This document shows positions 1 to 8,952 of a DNA stretch of 64,000 bases, in pieces. Below the pieces are notes generated by a model. The model had not been told where the DNA came from. It made no database searches and saw nothing but the letters and a program-made list of their open reading frames with translations. Position 1 is the first letter of the stretch. Each line of letters begins with the position of its first letter. The position numbers and the translations under genes were made by a program. This DNA comes from Methylobacterium sp. GXS13 (GTDB taxonomy: Bacteria > Pseudomonadota > Alphaproteobacteria > Rhizobiales > Beijerinckiaceae), in NCBI RefSeq assembly GCF_001455965.1, contig NZ_LKKO01000001.1, forward strand, positions 434,001 through 498,000, read 5' to 3'.

Positions 1-1194
1 CTCACCGATGCCCAGCGCCTCGACTGGCTACGTCTGATCCGGACCGAGGGTATCGGCCCGCGCAGCTTCCGCACCCTCATCAACCGGTTCGGCGGCGCGA
101 CCGCAGCGCTCGAAGCCCTGCCGGACCTGACCCAGCGCCGCGGCCGACGCATCGAGCCGCCGAGCCGCGGCCAGGCCGAGGACGAGCTCGCAGCCCTGGC
201 GCGTCTCGGAGGGCGGCTGTTGGCCACCGGCGAGCCGGATTATCCGCGCCTGCTCCAGTGCGCCGACGCGGCGCCGCCCCTCATCGCCGTGCGCGGCCAC
301 CCGAACATTCTGAACCGGCCTGCTGTCGCCCTTGTGGGCTCGCGCAACGCTTCGACCGCGGGGCTCGCTTTCACCGAGCGACTGGCCCGGGGCCTCGGGG
401 AAGCCGGGCTCGCCGTCGTGTCGGGCCTCGCCCGGGGGATCGACGCCCGCGCCCACAAGGCCAGCCTGCAGAGCGGCACGATCGCGGTGATGGCCGGCGG
501 TCAGGACCGGATCTATCCGGCCACCCACGCCGCCCTGGTCGACGCGATCCTGGGAGAGGGTGGCGCGGTGCTCGCCGAGATGCCCATGGGCTGGGAGGCG
601 CGCGGCCGCGATTTTCCCCGCCGCAACCGCATCATCTCGGGCGTGTCGTACGGGACGATCGTGGTCGAGGCGGCGCGCCGCTCCGGCTCACTGATCACGG
701 CGCGGTATGCCCTCGAGCAGAACCGCGAAGTATTCGCCGTCCCGGGCTCGCCGTTGGACCCGCGCGCGGAAGGCACCAACGACCTGATCCGGCAGGGCGC
801 GACCCTGGTGGCCGAGGTGCAGCACGTCATCGACGTCATCGGCCCGATCATCGAGCGTGGTCCCGACCCCGACGCCGCCCCCGCCCGGCAGCGGCCGGAC
901 CTCGCCGAGCAGCCGGATTTCTGGGACGAGATCGAGCTGGAGGGACGGGTGTTTTCGATCGACGGCAGCCCTTCGGGTTTCAGCTACGAGGCACCGCCGA
1001 TCGAATCGGACGAGCCGACGGACGACCGCCAGAAGATCATCGCCCTGCTCGGGCCGAGCCCGGTCGGGACCGACGAACTCGCGCGCAGCGCCGGGGTCGG
1101 CGCCCGAGTGGTACAGACAGTTTTGCTGGAGCTGGAGCTCGACGGCCGGATCGAGCGGCACGGCAGCGGAGCGGTCTCGCTGCTCAGTCGCTGA
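1..1194 (+). CDS. dprA: DNA-processing protein DprA, 5' end outside the window
   Basis: Loads RecA onto incoming single-stranded DNA during natural transformation; many bacteria keep it without being known to be competent. The frame is open from base 1, so the start lies upstream and 397 residues are visible. A short helical N-terminal region is followed by the Rossmann-like DNA-binding core with [10 protein letters not shown] (about residue 109), [16 protein letters not shown] and [10 protein letters not shown], all DprA/Smf signatures. The C-terminal 60 residues form the winged-helix (DML1-like) domain typical of longer DprA proteins. Its 3' end overlaps the convergent ruvX by 11 bp. Family assignment is secure; competence in this organism is not shown by the sequence. 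Confidence 0.93.
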   Translation, partial: LTDAQRLDWLRLIRTEGIGPRSFRTLINRFGGATAALEALPDLTQRRGRRIEPPSRGQAEDELAALARLGGRLLATGEPDYPRLLQCADAAPPLIAVRGHPNILNRPAVALVGSRNASTAGLAFTERLARGLGEAGLAVVSGLARGIDARAHKASLQSGTIAVMAGGQDRIYPATHAALVDAILGEGGAVLAEMPMGWEARGRDFPRRNRIISGVSYGTIVVEAARRSGSLITARYALEQNREVFAVPGSPLDPRAEGTNDLIRQGATLVAEVQHVIDVIGPIIERGPDPDAAPARQRPDLAEQPDFWDEIELEGRVFSIDGSPSGFSYEAPPIESDEPTDDRQKIIALLGPSPVGTDELARSAGVGARVVQTVLLELELDGRIERHGSGAVSLLSR

Positions 1195-1678
1195 CCGGCT
1201 CCGCATCGGAGTCGGCCAAGTTGCGCATCACGTCCAGGCACCCCTGCAGGATATAGGCGGCGGCCAGCTTATCGACGAGCTGGCCGCGCCGGGCCCGGGA
1301 GGCATCCGCTTCGATCAGCGCCCGGGTGACCACGGCGGTGGACAGGCGCTCGTCGAAGAACACGTGCGGGATATCGATGATCGGCTTGAGATTGCGCACG
1401 AAGGCGCGGGTCGACTGAACGCGTGGTCCTTCGCTGCCATCCATGTTCAGGGGCAGGCCGATCACCAAGCCCCCGACCGCGTGCTGCCGGCAGAACGCCG
1501 CAAGCCGCTGCGCGTCTGGTGTGAACTTGACCCTCCGGATCGTCTCGAGCGGCGTGGCGATCTGGCGGCCGAGATCCGATAGGGCGAGCCCGATCGTCTT
1601 GGTGCCGAGATCGACTCCGATCAGGCGCGCGCCGCCGCGCGATGCGGCGGCGAAAATGCGGATTTCGTCGAAATTCAT
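1184..1678 (-). CDS. ruvX: Putative pre-16S rRNA nuclease / Holliday junction resolvase RuvX (YqgF)
   Basis: RNase H-fold nuclease of the YqgF family. The family has been linked both to maturation of the 16S rRNA 5' end and to Holliday junction resolution; the sequence does not decide between them. The protein is 164 aa, normal for the family. It shows [16 protein letters not shown] (first acidic residue Asp23), [23 protein letters not shown] with the conserved Glu, and a late Asp in the [12 protein letters not shown] segment. It runs convergently into dprA with an 11-bp overlap. A long perfect hairpin lies about 70 bp upstream of its start. Confidence 0.9.
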   Translation of the reverse strand: MNFDEIRIFAAASRGGARLIGVDLGTKTIGLALSDLGRQIATPLETIRRVKFTPDAQRLAAFCRQHAVGGLVIGLPLNMDGSEGPRVQSTRAFVRNLKPIIDIPHVFFDERLSTAVVTRALIEADASRARRGQLVDKLAAAYILQGCLDVMRNLADSDAEPVSD

Positions 1679-1746
1679 GCCGCTGCCTGATGTATCGTTC
1701 CGAAAGGTGTTGGCGGTCTTTCGGAAAAAACGATGCCGCGTCGAAA

Positions 1747-1790
1747 CTTAGAGCATCGCCTGGGATCCCGATCCTGGGCGATGCTCTAAG
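1747..1790. repeat. Perfect 14-bp palindrome (hairpin element)
   Basis: Bases 1747-1760 (cttagagcatcgcc) are exactly complementary to 1777-1790, with a 16-bp loop. The right arm overlaps the stop codon of the SMI1/KNR4 gene (1786-1788). It may act as its transcription terminator, or be one copy of a dispersed intergenic repeat; no second copy is visible here. Confidence 0.6.
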
Positions 1791-2352
1791 CGACCCCGGT
1801 GCCCCGCGCCAGCGTTGCTTCCGCGATCCCCTCGAATCGAGCGGGAAGCGGCGTCGCGCCAGGTCCCAGGACCAGTGCAGCGGACGGCCTAGTCACGCGG
1901 CCGAAGAAGTCGGTCAGGCTTTCACCGCCGAAGCGCACCGTCTCCAGGTCGGGGGCCAAAAGCCAGATATCGTACTCCTCGCCGGTCCCGGCGACGTCCC
2001 AGAACAGGAAGCTGCCATCTTCGCCCACGCCGAAGAAGCAGGCGCGCTCGATCACCGCGGGGTCACCGTCCTCGACATCGAATCGGTGCGCCGCATCGCC
2101 ATCCTCAAGCATCGCCACGGCATTGCCGACACTGATGGCGATGACCCCGGCTTGCGTGGCGAGATCGCTAGCCTCGAACGGCGCCGGGACGGCGATCCGG
2201 AATTGCTCGCCCGCCAAGCCGATACCGCAGGTCTCGCAGAAGCTGCGGTAGGACGCAGGCAGGGGGAAGCCCAGCTCCGCCGCCGCCCGGTCCAAGTCGG
2301 CCGGTTGTGCCGTGAACCCGGCCGACAGGCTCGTGAAAACCTGTTCCCACAT
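1786..2352 (-). CDS. SMI1/KNR4 (SUKH) family protein
   Basis: About 188 aa from the ATG at 2352 (MWEQVFTSL); an ATG seven codons upstream (2373) is possible but less likely. The N-terminal half has the SUKH pattern: an early helix, LDRAAAELGFPLPASYRSF followed by a conserved small-residue stretch, then FFGVGEDGSFLFWDV. SUKH proteins include immunity proteins of polymorphic toxin systems and housekeeping proteins of unknown role. No toxin gene is adjacent, so immunity is not supported here. The gene stands alone between ruvX and gatC, and its stop codon lies inside a strong hairpin. Confidence 0.72.
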   Translation of the reverse strand: MWEQVFTSLSAGFTAQPADLDRAAAELGFPLPASYRSFCETCGIGLAGEQFRIAVPAPFEASDLATQAGVIAISVGNAVAMLEDGDAAHRFDVEDGDPAVIERACFFGVGEDGSFLFWDVAGTGEEYDIWLLAPDLETVRFGGESLTDFFGRVTRPSAALVLGPGATPLPARFEGIAEATLARGTGVA

Positions 2353-2469
2353 CACACCCGCTCCACCGTCCACAGGCTTAACCTTATCCGCAGATCGACA
2401 CAGCTGCGCCCGGAGCCGTTCGCGAATAAGTCGGTTAAGACTTCGTTAATTCTCGTTCCGGGTATCGCC

Positions 2470-2664
2470 ATGTCGACGATCGGCCAACCCACCGCTGTAC
2501 GCCCGTCCCGCCGCCCGCAGACCATGACCCGCAAGCAGTGCTGGTTGCTGGTCCTGGCCTTCGAAGTGCTCGTCCTCGGTGTTTCGCTGTCAGTCCTGCA
2601 GCCGGTGCGGCGCGCCGGGATCCTGATCGAGATGTCGGTCACGCCGAACCACGTGGTGACTTGA
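2470..2664 (+). CDS. Small single-span membrane protein, hypothetical
   Basis: A 64-aa reading frame starting [10 protein letters not shown]. Residues about 23-43 ([20 protein letters not shown]) form one hydrophobic span, preceded by a basic segment ([12 protein letters not shown]), which predicts a cytoplasmic N-terminus. A shorter start at codon 19 is possible. I do not recognise a family and see no strong ribosome-binding site. The case for it rests on the coherent basic-then-hydrophobic design and on no better gene occupying the stretch. Confidence 0.42.
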   Translation: MSTIGQPTAVRPSRRPQTMTRKQCWLLVLAFEVLVLGVSLSVLQPVRRAGILIEMSVTPNHVVT

Positions 2665-2801
2665 TCCGAGCCGGCCTCACCGGGTCTGTTCCAGCGGTGT
2701 CGCCGAGCGGGCCATCGCCCGCGTTGCGGCGCGTCGAAGCGCAGTGCTATAGCCCGGCTTGGCGCCGGGGAAGCCCCCCGGGCAAGGGTGAACGGGACGG
2801 C

Positions 2802-3089
2802 ATGTCGGTCGACGAGAAGACGGTTCGGCGCATCGCGCATCTGGCGCGGATCGCAGTCACCGACGACGAGGTCGGTCCGCTGCAGGGTGAGCTGAACGCC
2901 ATCCTGGCCTTCGTCGAGCAGCTCGGCGCGGTGGACGTGTCCGGCGTCGAGCCGATGACCTCGGTCACCCCGATGGCGATGAAGAAGCGTGAGGACGTCG
3001 TCACGGAGGGCGGCCGCGCCGCCGACGTTGTCGCCAACGCCCCCGAGACCGAAGACAATTACTTCCTGGTTCCGAAGGTCGTCGAGTAG
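2802..3089 (+). CDS. gatC: Aspartyl/glutamyl-tRNA amidotransferase subunit C
   Basis: Small subunit of GatCAB, which converts Glu-tRNA(Gln) and/or Asp-tRNA(Asn) to the amide forms in organisms lacking the matching synthetase. The protein is 95 aa, the usual GatC length, starting [17 protein letters not shown]. It has the [11 protein letters not shown] helix, the [10 protein letters not shown] linker and the [10 protein letters not shown] tail that wraps around GatA. The ATG at 2802 gives the canonical N-terminus; the open frame continues upstream but without GatC homology. gatA follows after 65 bp on the same strand. Confidence 0.95.
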   Translation: MSVDEKTVRRIAHLARIAVTDDEVGPLQGELNAILAFVEQLGAVDVSGVEPMTSVTPMAMKKREDVVTEGGRAADVVANAPETEDNYFLVPKVVE

Positions 3090-3154
3090 GCTGCATCCGG
3101 CCTTCGGCGAAGCATGAATTCTGGCGGCATGCGCGCGACGGCGCGCGCGGGGGC

Positions 3155-4642
3155 GTGAACAGCGTGGATCCGAACGAACTCACCCTGGCCGAGGCACGCG
3201 ACGCCCTCAAGGCGAAGCGGATCTCGGCCCGCGAGCTGACCCAGGCGCATCTCGACGCGATGGCAAAGGCCCGCGTGCTGAATGCCTACATCCGTGAGAC
3301 GCCCGACCACGCCCTCAAGATGGCGGATGAGGCGGACCGGAAGCTCGCCACCGGCGAGGCTCGCCCGCTGGAGGGCATCCCGCTGGGGATCAAGGACCTG
3401 TTCTGCACCGAGGGCGTGACCACCACCGCCGGCTCCAAGATTCTGGAGACCTTCGTCCCGCACTACGAATCCGCCGTCTCGGCCAACCTCTGGCGCGACG
3501 GCGCGGTGATGCTGGGAAAGCTGAACCTCGACGAATTCGCCATGGGCTCGTCCAACGAAACCAGCGCCTACGGCAACGTGGTCTCGCCCTGGCGGCGTAA
3601 GGGCTCCGACGCGCAGCTGGTGCCGGGCGGCTCGTCCGGCGGCTCGGCTGCGGCGGTCGCGGCGCGGCTCTGCCTGGGCGCCACCGCCACCGATACCGGC
3701 GGCTCGATCCGCCAGCCCGCCGCCTTCACCGGCACGGTGGGGATCAAGCCGACCTACGGCCGCTGCTCGCGCTGGGGTACGGTGGCCTTCGCCTCCTCCC
3801 TGGACCAGGCCGGCCCGATCGCCCGCACGGTGCGCGATTGCGCGATCCTACTCGGCTCGATGGCCGGCCCGGACGCCCGCGACACCACCTGCGTCGACCT
3901 TCCGGTGCCGGATTTCGAGGCGGCGGTCTCCCGCGGGGTGAAGGGCCTGACCATCGGCATCCCCAAGGAGTACCGGGTCGACGGCATGCCGGCCGAGATC
4001 CAGAAGCTCTGGGACGACGGCGCCGCCTGGCTGAAGGATGCCGGCGCGACGATCAAGGAGATCTCGCTGCCGCACACCTCGTCGGCGCTGCCGGCCTATT
4101 ACATCGTCGCCCCGGCGGAGGCCTCCTCGAACCTCGCCCGCTACGACGGCGTCCGCTACGGCCTGCGCGTGCCCGGCAAGGACATCGCCGGGATGTACGA
4201 GAACACCCGCGCCGCCGGCTTCGGCCGCGAGGTCAAGCGCCGGATCATGATCGGCACCTACGTGCTCTCGGCCGGCTATTACGACGCGTATTACGTGCGC
4301 GCCCAGAAGATCCGCACGCTGATCAAGCGCGACTTCGAGCAGGCCTATGCGGCGGGCGTCGACGCGATCCTGACCCCGGCGACGCCGTCCTCGGCGTTCG
4401 GAATCTGCGAGAAGGCCTCAGCCGACCCGGTGGAGATGTATCTCAACGACGTGTTCACCGTGACGGTGAACATGGCGGGGCTGCCCGGAATCGCGGTGCC
4501 GGCCGGCATCGACGGCCAGGGCCTCCCGCTGGGCCTCCAGCTGATCGGCCGGCCGTTCGACGAGGAGACGCTGTTCGCGGTCGCCCAGGTGATCGAGGAG
4601 GCCGCCGGCCGGACCATCCTGCCCGAGCCCTGGTGGTCATGA
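3155..4642 (+). CDS. gatA: Aspartyl/glutamyl-tRNA amidotransferase subunit A
   Basis: Glutaminase subunit that releases ammonia for transamidation by GatB. It is 495 aa, normal length, from a GTG start at 3155. The amidase-signature catalytic triad is visible: Lys80 in PLGIKDLF, the cis-Ser at about 160 in [10 protein letters not shown], and the nucleophile Ser184 in [11 protein letters not shown]. The next frame starts inside its stop (ATGA overlap at 4639-4642). gatB follows about 0.5 kb downstream after a small membrane-protein gene and a REP-like element, so gatCAB is not tightly packed. Confidence 0.96.
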   Translation: MNSVDPNELTLAEARDALKAKRISARELTQAHLDAMAKARVLNAYIRETPDHALKMADEADRKLATGEARPLEGIPLGIKDLFCTEGVTTTAGSKILETFVPHYESAVSANLWRDGAVMLGKLNLDEFAMGSSNETSAYGNVVSPWRRKGSDAQLVPGGSSGGSAAAVAARLCLGATATDTGGSIRQPAAFTGTVGIKPTYGRCSRWGTVAFASSLDQAGPIARTVRDCAILLGSMAGPDARDTTCVDLPVPDFEAAVSRGVKGLTIGIPKEYRVDGMPAEIQKLWDDGAAWLKDAGATIKEISLPHTSSALPAYYIVAPAEASSNLARYDGVRYGLRVPGKDIAGMYENTRAAGFGREVKRRIMIGTYVLSAGYYDAYYVRAQKIRTLIKRDFEQAYAAGVDAILTPATPSSAFGICEKASADPVEMYLNDVFTVTVNMAGLPGIAVPAGIDGQGLPLGLQLIGRPFDEETLFAVAQVIEEAAGRTILPEPWWS

Positions 4643-4938
4643 CCGTCCCGTTCTATCCCTGGACGGTCTGGATCTGGGCCGCGTTCGACCCGGCGCTGAT
4701 CGTGGTGGCGGTCTATCTCGGATGGACCGCCAGCCAGTTCGGCAAGGTGTTCATCGCGGCGATTGCGGCGCTGGGCTTCTCGGTGCTGTTCTCTTGGGCG
4801 GTGAGCGCCGCCGGAATACCGTGGCCAGCCCCGATCACCCACGACGGGCCGACCTTCTTTCCGGTGCGGGCCATCGCGGCTTTGCTCTGGGCGATGATCG
4901 GCTACGGGGCCCGCCGGGCGATCGCCCGCCGCGCTTGA
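4639..4938 (+). CDS. Small membrane protein, hypothetical
   Basis: A 99-aa protein translationally coupled to gatA by a 4-nt ATGA overlap. It has three predicted membrane segments: about residues 5-28 ([20 protein letters not shown]), 33-58 and a C-terminal one near 75-92. It ends in a basic tail (ARRAIARRA). I recognise no family. The coupling suggests co-expression with gatA, but nothing points to a role in tRNA amidation. Confidence 0.75.
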   Translation: MTVPFYPWTVWIWAAFDPALIVVAVYLGWTASQFGKVFIAAIAALGFSVLFSWAVSAAGIPWPAPITHDGPTFFPVRAIAALLWAMIGYGARRAIARRA

Positions 4939-4991
4939 TTCTTGGCGCGCGCGACCCGTAAGTGATCGGACGACGCCTGCTCCTACTCGCG

Positions 4992-5101
4992 CCCTCATCC
5001 TGAGGTGCCCGCGCGAGCGGGCCTCGAAGGAGCCTCCAGCGGGCGCGCGATCCCTGGAGCCCTCCTTCGAGGCCGCTTCGCGGCGCCTTAGGATGAGGGG
5101 G
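4992..5101. repeat. REP-like composite inverted repeat upstream of gatB
   Basis: The left arm (about 4992-5032) and right arm (about 5062-5101) are imperfectly complementary: ccctcatcctgaggtgc and cctcgaagga on the left answer tccttcgagg and cttaggatgaggg on the right, and each arm contains its own small hairpin (gcccgcgcgagcgggc; ggccgcttcgcggcgcc). This architecture resembles the extragenic palindromic elements common in Methylobacterium and Bradyrhizobium. It ends about 45 bp before the chosen gatB start. Confidence 0.75.
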
Positions 5102-5145
5102 TGGGAATGGAAGCCCCTGACAAGCCTTTTCCGGCCCGGACGACC

Positions 5146-6618
5146 ATGAACGCACCTGTCGATCCCAAAAAACTTATTAAGGGCGGCCTGCACGACTGGG
5201 AGGTGATCGTCGGCATGGAAGTCCATGCCCAGGTCTCCAGCCGGGCCAAGCTGTTTTCCGGCGCCTCCACCGAGTTCGGGGCAGAGCCGAACGATCACGT
5301 CTCTCTGGTCGATGCCGCCATGCCCGGCATGCTTCCGGTGATCAACCGGGAATGCATCGCGCAGGCGGTCCGTACCGGCTTGGGCTTGAAGGCCCAGATC
5401 AACCTGCGCTCGGTGTTCGACCGGAAGAACTACTTCTACCCGGACCTGCCGCAGGGCTACCAGATCTCGCAGTACAAGGACCCGATCGTCGGAGAGGGTG
5501 AGGTGCTGGTCGACATGCTCGACGGCACGTCGATCACGGTCGGCATCGAGCGCCTGCACCTGGAGCAGGATGCCGGCAAGTCGCTGCACGACCAGGATCC
5601 AACCAAGAGCTTCGTCGACCTCAACCGCTCGGGCGTGGCGCTGATGGAGATCGTCTCCCGGCCGGACCTGCGCTCGTCGGAGGAGGCCAAGGCCTACGTG
5701 ACCAAGCTGCGCACGATCCTGCGCTATCTCGGCACCTGCGACGGCGACATGGAGAAGGGCTCGCTGCGCGCCGACGTGAACGTCTCGGTGCGCCTTCCGG
5801 GTGAGCCGCTCGGCACGCGCTGCGAGATCAAGAACGTCAACTCGATCCGCTTCATCGGCCAGGCAATCGAGACCGAAGCGCGCCGCCAGATCGCGATCCT
5901 GGAGGATGGCGGAAAGATCGACCAGGAGACGCGCCTGTTCGATCCGGGCAAGGGCGAGACCCGCTCGATGCGCTCCAAGGAAGAGGCGCACGATTACCGC
6001 TACTTCCCCGATCCCGACCTGCTGCCGCTCGAATTCGACCAAGCCTATGTCGACGCCCTGGCCGCCGGCCTGCCGGAGCTGCCGGACGCCAAGAAGGCCC
6101 GGTTCGTCAAGGATTACGGCCTCTCGCCCTACGATGCCGGCGTGCTCGTGGCCGAGCGGGCCTCGGCTGATTACTACGAGGCGGTGGCCCAGGGACGCGA
6201 CGGCAAGGCTGCCGCGAACTGGGTGATCAACGAGCTGTTCGGCCGCCTGAACAAGGAAGGCCTCTCGATCGAAGCGACGCCGGTCTCGGCCGATCAGCTC
6301 GGCGCGATCGTCGACCTGATCGGCGAGGGCGTGATCTCCGGCAAGATCGCCAAGGACCTGTTCGAGATCGTCTGGACCGAGGGCGGCGACCCGCGCGCCG
6401 TGGTCGAGAGCCGCGGCATGAAGCAGGTGACCGACACCGGCGCCATCGAGGCCGCCATCGACCAGATCATCGCGGCCAACCCCGATAAGGTCGCCCAGGC
6501 CAAGGAGAAGCCGACCCTGCTCGGCTGGTTCGTCGGTCAGACCATGAAGGCGACCGGCGGCAAGGCGAACCCGGCGGCGGTCAACGCGCTGCTCAAGGAG
6601 AAACTCGGGATCGCCTGA
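5146..6618 (+). CDS. gatB: Aspartyl/glutamyl-tRNA amidotransferase subunit B
   Basis: Kinase/transamidase subunit: it phosphorylates the misacylated tRNA-bound Glu/Asp and transfers ammonia from GatA. The chosen start [13 protein letters not shown] at 5146 gives 490 aa, the usual length; starts at 5101 (GTG) or 5107 would add up to 15 residues running back into the REP element. The catalytic cradle begins [13 protein letters not shown], continues through [15 protein letters not shown] and ends with [12 protein letters not shown]. The C-terminal YqeY-like tail domain, which contacts tRNA, ends [18 protein letters not shown]. Confidence 0.95.
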   Translation: MNAPVDPKKLIKGGLHDWEVIVGMEVHAQVSSRAKLFSGASTEFGAEPNDHVSLVDAAMPGMLPVINRECIAQAVRTGLGLKAQINLRSVFDRKNYFYPDLPQGYQISQYKDPIVGEGEVLVDMLDGTSITVGIERLHLEQDAGKSLHDQDPTKSFVDLNRSGVALMEIVSRPDLRSSEEAKAYVTKLRTILRYLGTCDGDMEKGSLRADVNVSVRLPGEPLGTRCEIKNVNSIRFIGQAIETEARRQIAILEDGGKIDQETRLFDPGKGETRSMRSKEEAHDYRYFPDPDLLPLEFDQAYVDALAAGLPELPDAKKARFVKDYGLSPYDAGVLVAERASADYYEAVAQGRDGKAAANWVINELFGRLNKEGLSIEATPVSADQLGAIVDLIGEGVISGKIAKDLFEIVWTEGGDPRAVVESRGMKQVTDTGAIEAAIDQIIAANPDKVAQAKEKPTLLGWFVGQTMKATGGKANPAAVNALLKEKLGIA

Positions 6619-7141
6619 GCGACACCCGGATCATGCCATCGGTTTATCCCGCCGCGGCCCTGCCGGGCGGGTGATGGTGGAACAGGTCCTGCGAAGAGAA
6701 ACCGCGGCGGAAGCGGCGCTAAGTGGGGCCTTTCGCGCATTCGAAGACGGGCCATATCATGGCCGCTTCTGTGCCCCTGGGGTCGCTTCCGTCTGGCTGT
6801 TCGTCTGGTGCCGCTGAGCTCCGGGCCGAACCTGTCCCGAAACCGTCTAAGCGGCGTCACGCTGCGGTGGAGTCATGCCTGTCTCCTCCAGCTTCGACCA
6901 ACCAATCTGACGCAGCACATTCCCGACATGCTGTCCGTTGATCTGGTCTGTGTCCGTCGTCGCCGAACACCCCTGAAGACTGCGCCGGCTGTTGACTTGC
7001 GTCAATACGGAATTTCCGGCCGCGCTTCCTTTCCTCGAAGCCCGATCAATCGCGCTGCAATGCAGTATCGCCAGAGCAAAGTCTTGCGGGGTTGAGCACT
7101 ACGCAGCAAAACGTTGACGATCCCATAGGAATTCGTTCCGA
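6619..7141. other. Gene-less interval after gatB
   Basis: About 520 bp without a convincing gene. Short open frames occur on both strands but show no family resemblance, no good ribosome-binding site and no hydrophobic or repeat pattern. The only structured signal seen is the TTGA-N6-TCAA palindrome at 6992-7005, listed separately. Confidence 0.6.
6992..7005. promoter_or_regulatory. Candidate FNR/FixK-type binding site
   Basis: The 14-bp palindrome ttgac-ttgc-gtcaa fits the TTGA-N6-TCAA pattern of Crp/Fnr-family sites (anaerobox/FixK box). No intact gene begins within 200 bp on either side, so it is either a relic or a chance match. Confidence 0.3.
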
Positions 7142-7467
7142 TCACGTGATGCCGACTCGGTCGTCGTCGATGAAACGAGGGATGGCTCGCTGGGAAGATT
7201 CTTCAGCGTCGCCAGGCTGACTGCGTCTGTCAGCCCTCCCCAGGACGGTGTTGGAAGACTGTTTCGTGGCGAAGCTGCTGCTCAGGATCGGGTTCGCGGC
7301 TTCCTTCGCCCCATCGGCGCCGACCTTGCACTGAATACCGTTGCTGTAGCACCGGTCCTCCTCTGCCTTCGCCAAACCTCTCTGGGACAGGTTGGCGGGA
7401 CCTCGGACAGGACCTGCTTATGCCCACAGTAGACCACCTGCGCCCAGGCGTGATCGAACCCACCCAT
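7142..7467 (-). pseudogene. Probable frameshifted remnant of a small exported protein
   Basis: Two minus-strand frames read as one protein if a single base is restored near 7370-7380. The upstream frame gives AWAQVVYCGHKQVLSEVPPTC and the downstream frame continues LAKAEEDRCYSNGIQCKVGADG and KEAANPILSSSFATKQ. The AWAQ region followed by paired cysteines looks like the start of a mature exported protein, but the signal peptide region is not intact in any frame. I do not recognise the family. The reconstruction is inference; a chance join is possible. Confidence 0.35.
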
Positions 7468-7680
7468 TCGCTTCTGTCACCCGGCGCCAGCGAAAGGTTG
7501 GCCATTCTGGATGATGAAGGGTGCGGCTTTAACCGGAGCGGTCAGGGCTAAGTCGCTGAGTACAACGAGGGGCCGCGCAGCGTGCGGTCCGGATCACGGG
7601 GACCCTTTCGGCGCCGGGTCCTCCTGGATCATACGGCGTGAACCCAGCAAGGCTATGAGGTGTCCCGTCCCCGGCCGGTC
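7468..7680. other. Intergenic stretch before the efflux operon 3' end
   Basis: No gene or clear terminator recognised. It separates the decayed reading frame from the 3' end of the HlyD-family gene. Confidence 0.5.
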
Positions 7681-8733
7681 TTAGCGCCGATCCGCCTCAT
7701 GTGTGCCGATCGCGCTGTTTGTCAGCCCTGAGACCCGGTTACGCAGATCCATGAACCACGTTGGCATCGGCGCTCGGCCGGTACCCACCACCACGGTCGC
7801 GGTCATGCCGGCCACCAGGGGCATGTCGGCGGGCTTCTTGTCGATACGGACGCGCACCGGGACGCGCTGGGCCAGGCGCACCCAGGTGTAGACCGGGTTC
7901 ACGTCCGGCAGCCCCTGCGTGCTCGCGGCGGCGTTAGCGGTGGAGATGCCGAGGGTGATGCTTTCGACCGTCCCGGTGATATGCGGGTCGTAGCCCATCA
8001 GTTTGACGTCAGCGGCGTCGCCGACATGGATGTTGGCCATCTTGGTCTCCTCGAAATAGCCGTCGATCCAGAACGAATCCGTATCGACGATGCTGATGTT
8101 CGAGGTCCCTGTGCGCGCGTAGTCACCCACACGCATCAGGAGGTTGGTCACCCGACCGTTGACCGTAGACTTTACCTGGGTTCGTTCGAGGTTGACCTTC
8201 GCCTGCCGCAGCTGTGCCTGAGCGCTTTCCAGAGTCGCCTCGGCGATCTTGGCCGCTCCGGCAAATTGTTGCTTCTCCTCCACCGAGGTTGAGACGGTAG
8301 TAAGCGCCTGCCGTCGGGCGGACTGGGCGTTCTTCACCTGAAGGTCGGCCTCGCGGTTCTTCACCTCGGCATCGGCCGAGGTGACCGCGACCTCGAAATC
8401 GACCGGATCGATCACGTAGAGCAGGTCGCCTTTATGGACGAACTGGTTATCCTGGACGCGCAACGACACGATCTGCCCCGACACCTGCGGGGCGATGTTG
8501 GCAACCTGAACGCGGACGCTTCCGTCCCGGGTCCAAGGTGCGGCAACGTAGAATTCCCAGACGAACGCCGCAGCCACGAAGGCAAAAAGCAGGATCACGC
8601 CGGTGGCGGCCAAGCGAGAGATCTTCGCGGCGCGGCCCCGGCGCGCGGTGAGCGGCGGCGGATCGGTTCGGCTCTGCGCCTCCTCGCGCGCAGCGGCCTT
8701 CGGATCGTCCTCGTCGGCGGTGGTGGCAGGCAT
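7681..8733 (-). CDS. HlyD-family periplasmic adaptor (AaeA/EmrA-like)
   Basis: Membrane-fusion protein linking an inner-membrane aromatic-acid/FUSC pump to the outer membrane. It is 350 aa. A cytoplasmic Pro/Ala-rich N-terminus is followed by one membrane anchor (about residues 40-62, ISRLAATGVILLFAFVAAAF). Then come the first barrel/lipoyl half (ANIAPQVSGQIVSLRVQDNQ, VHKGDLLYVID), a coiled-coil hairpin (about 110-180, SAQAQLRQAKVNLERTQVKS), and the second lipoyl half with VNGRVTNLLMRVGDYARTG. Its start abuts the DUF1656 stop codon with no gap, and the FUSC gene lies upstream, giving an AaeB-AaeX-AaeA order. Confidence 0.88.
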   Translation of the reverse strand: MPATTADEDDPKAAAREEAQSRTDPPPLTARRGRAAKISRLAATGVILLFAFVAAAFVWEFYVAAPWTRDGSVRVQVANIAPQVSGQIVSLRVQDNQFVHKGDLLYVIDPVDFEVAVTSADAEVKNREADLQVKNAQSARRQALTTVSTSVEEKQQFAGAAKIAEATLESAQAQLRQAKVNLERTQVKSTVNGRVTNLLMRVGDYARTGTSNISIVDTDSFWIDGYFEETKMANIHVGDAADVKLMGYDPHITGTVESITLGISTANAAASTQGLPDVNPVYTWVRLAQRVPVRVRIDKKPADMPLVAGMTATVVVGTGRAPMPTWFMDLRNRVSGLTNSAIGTHEADRR

Positions 8734-8928
8734 CTAGATGAACGCAATCAGGAGGGCGAGGACACACACGTAGATGCCGGCCTCGGCGAGCGGGGCGTTG
8801 GCAACGTAATGGCTGAAGCGGATACGGGCGAAAACCCAGCGCAGTCCGAGGAGGATCACGAAGGCGGCAAGCGCATAACCGACGAACGAGGAGATCAGCA
8901 CCCCGCCGATGTGGATGTCCTCGTACAT
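8734..8928 (-). CDS. DUF1656 small membrane protein (AaeX-like)
   Basis: A 64-aa inner-membrane protein with two hydrophobic segments (about residues 9-29 and 46-63) and the family N-terminus MYEDIHIGGVLISSF. DUF1656 proteins accompany FUSC-type pumps and HlyD adaptors; E. coli AaeX is the named example. It sits between the FUSC gene (24 bp upstream) and the adaptor gene (immediately downstream), consistent with one three-gene transcript. Its biochemical role is not known. Confidence 0.85.
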   Translation of the reverse strand: MYEDIHIGGVLISSFVGYALAAFVILLGLRWVFARIRFSHYVANAPLAEAGIYVCVLALLIAFI

Positions 8929-8952
8929 GCCGGTCTCGGGTCAACCTTTGCG

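Noticed and set aside
4345..6042. 565-codon open frame on the minus strand
   Set aside because: It lies antisense to gatA and gatB in a high-GC codon-shadow frame; no domain is seen and gatA/gatB are certain.
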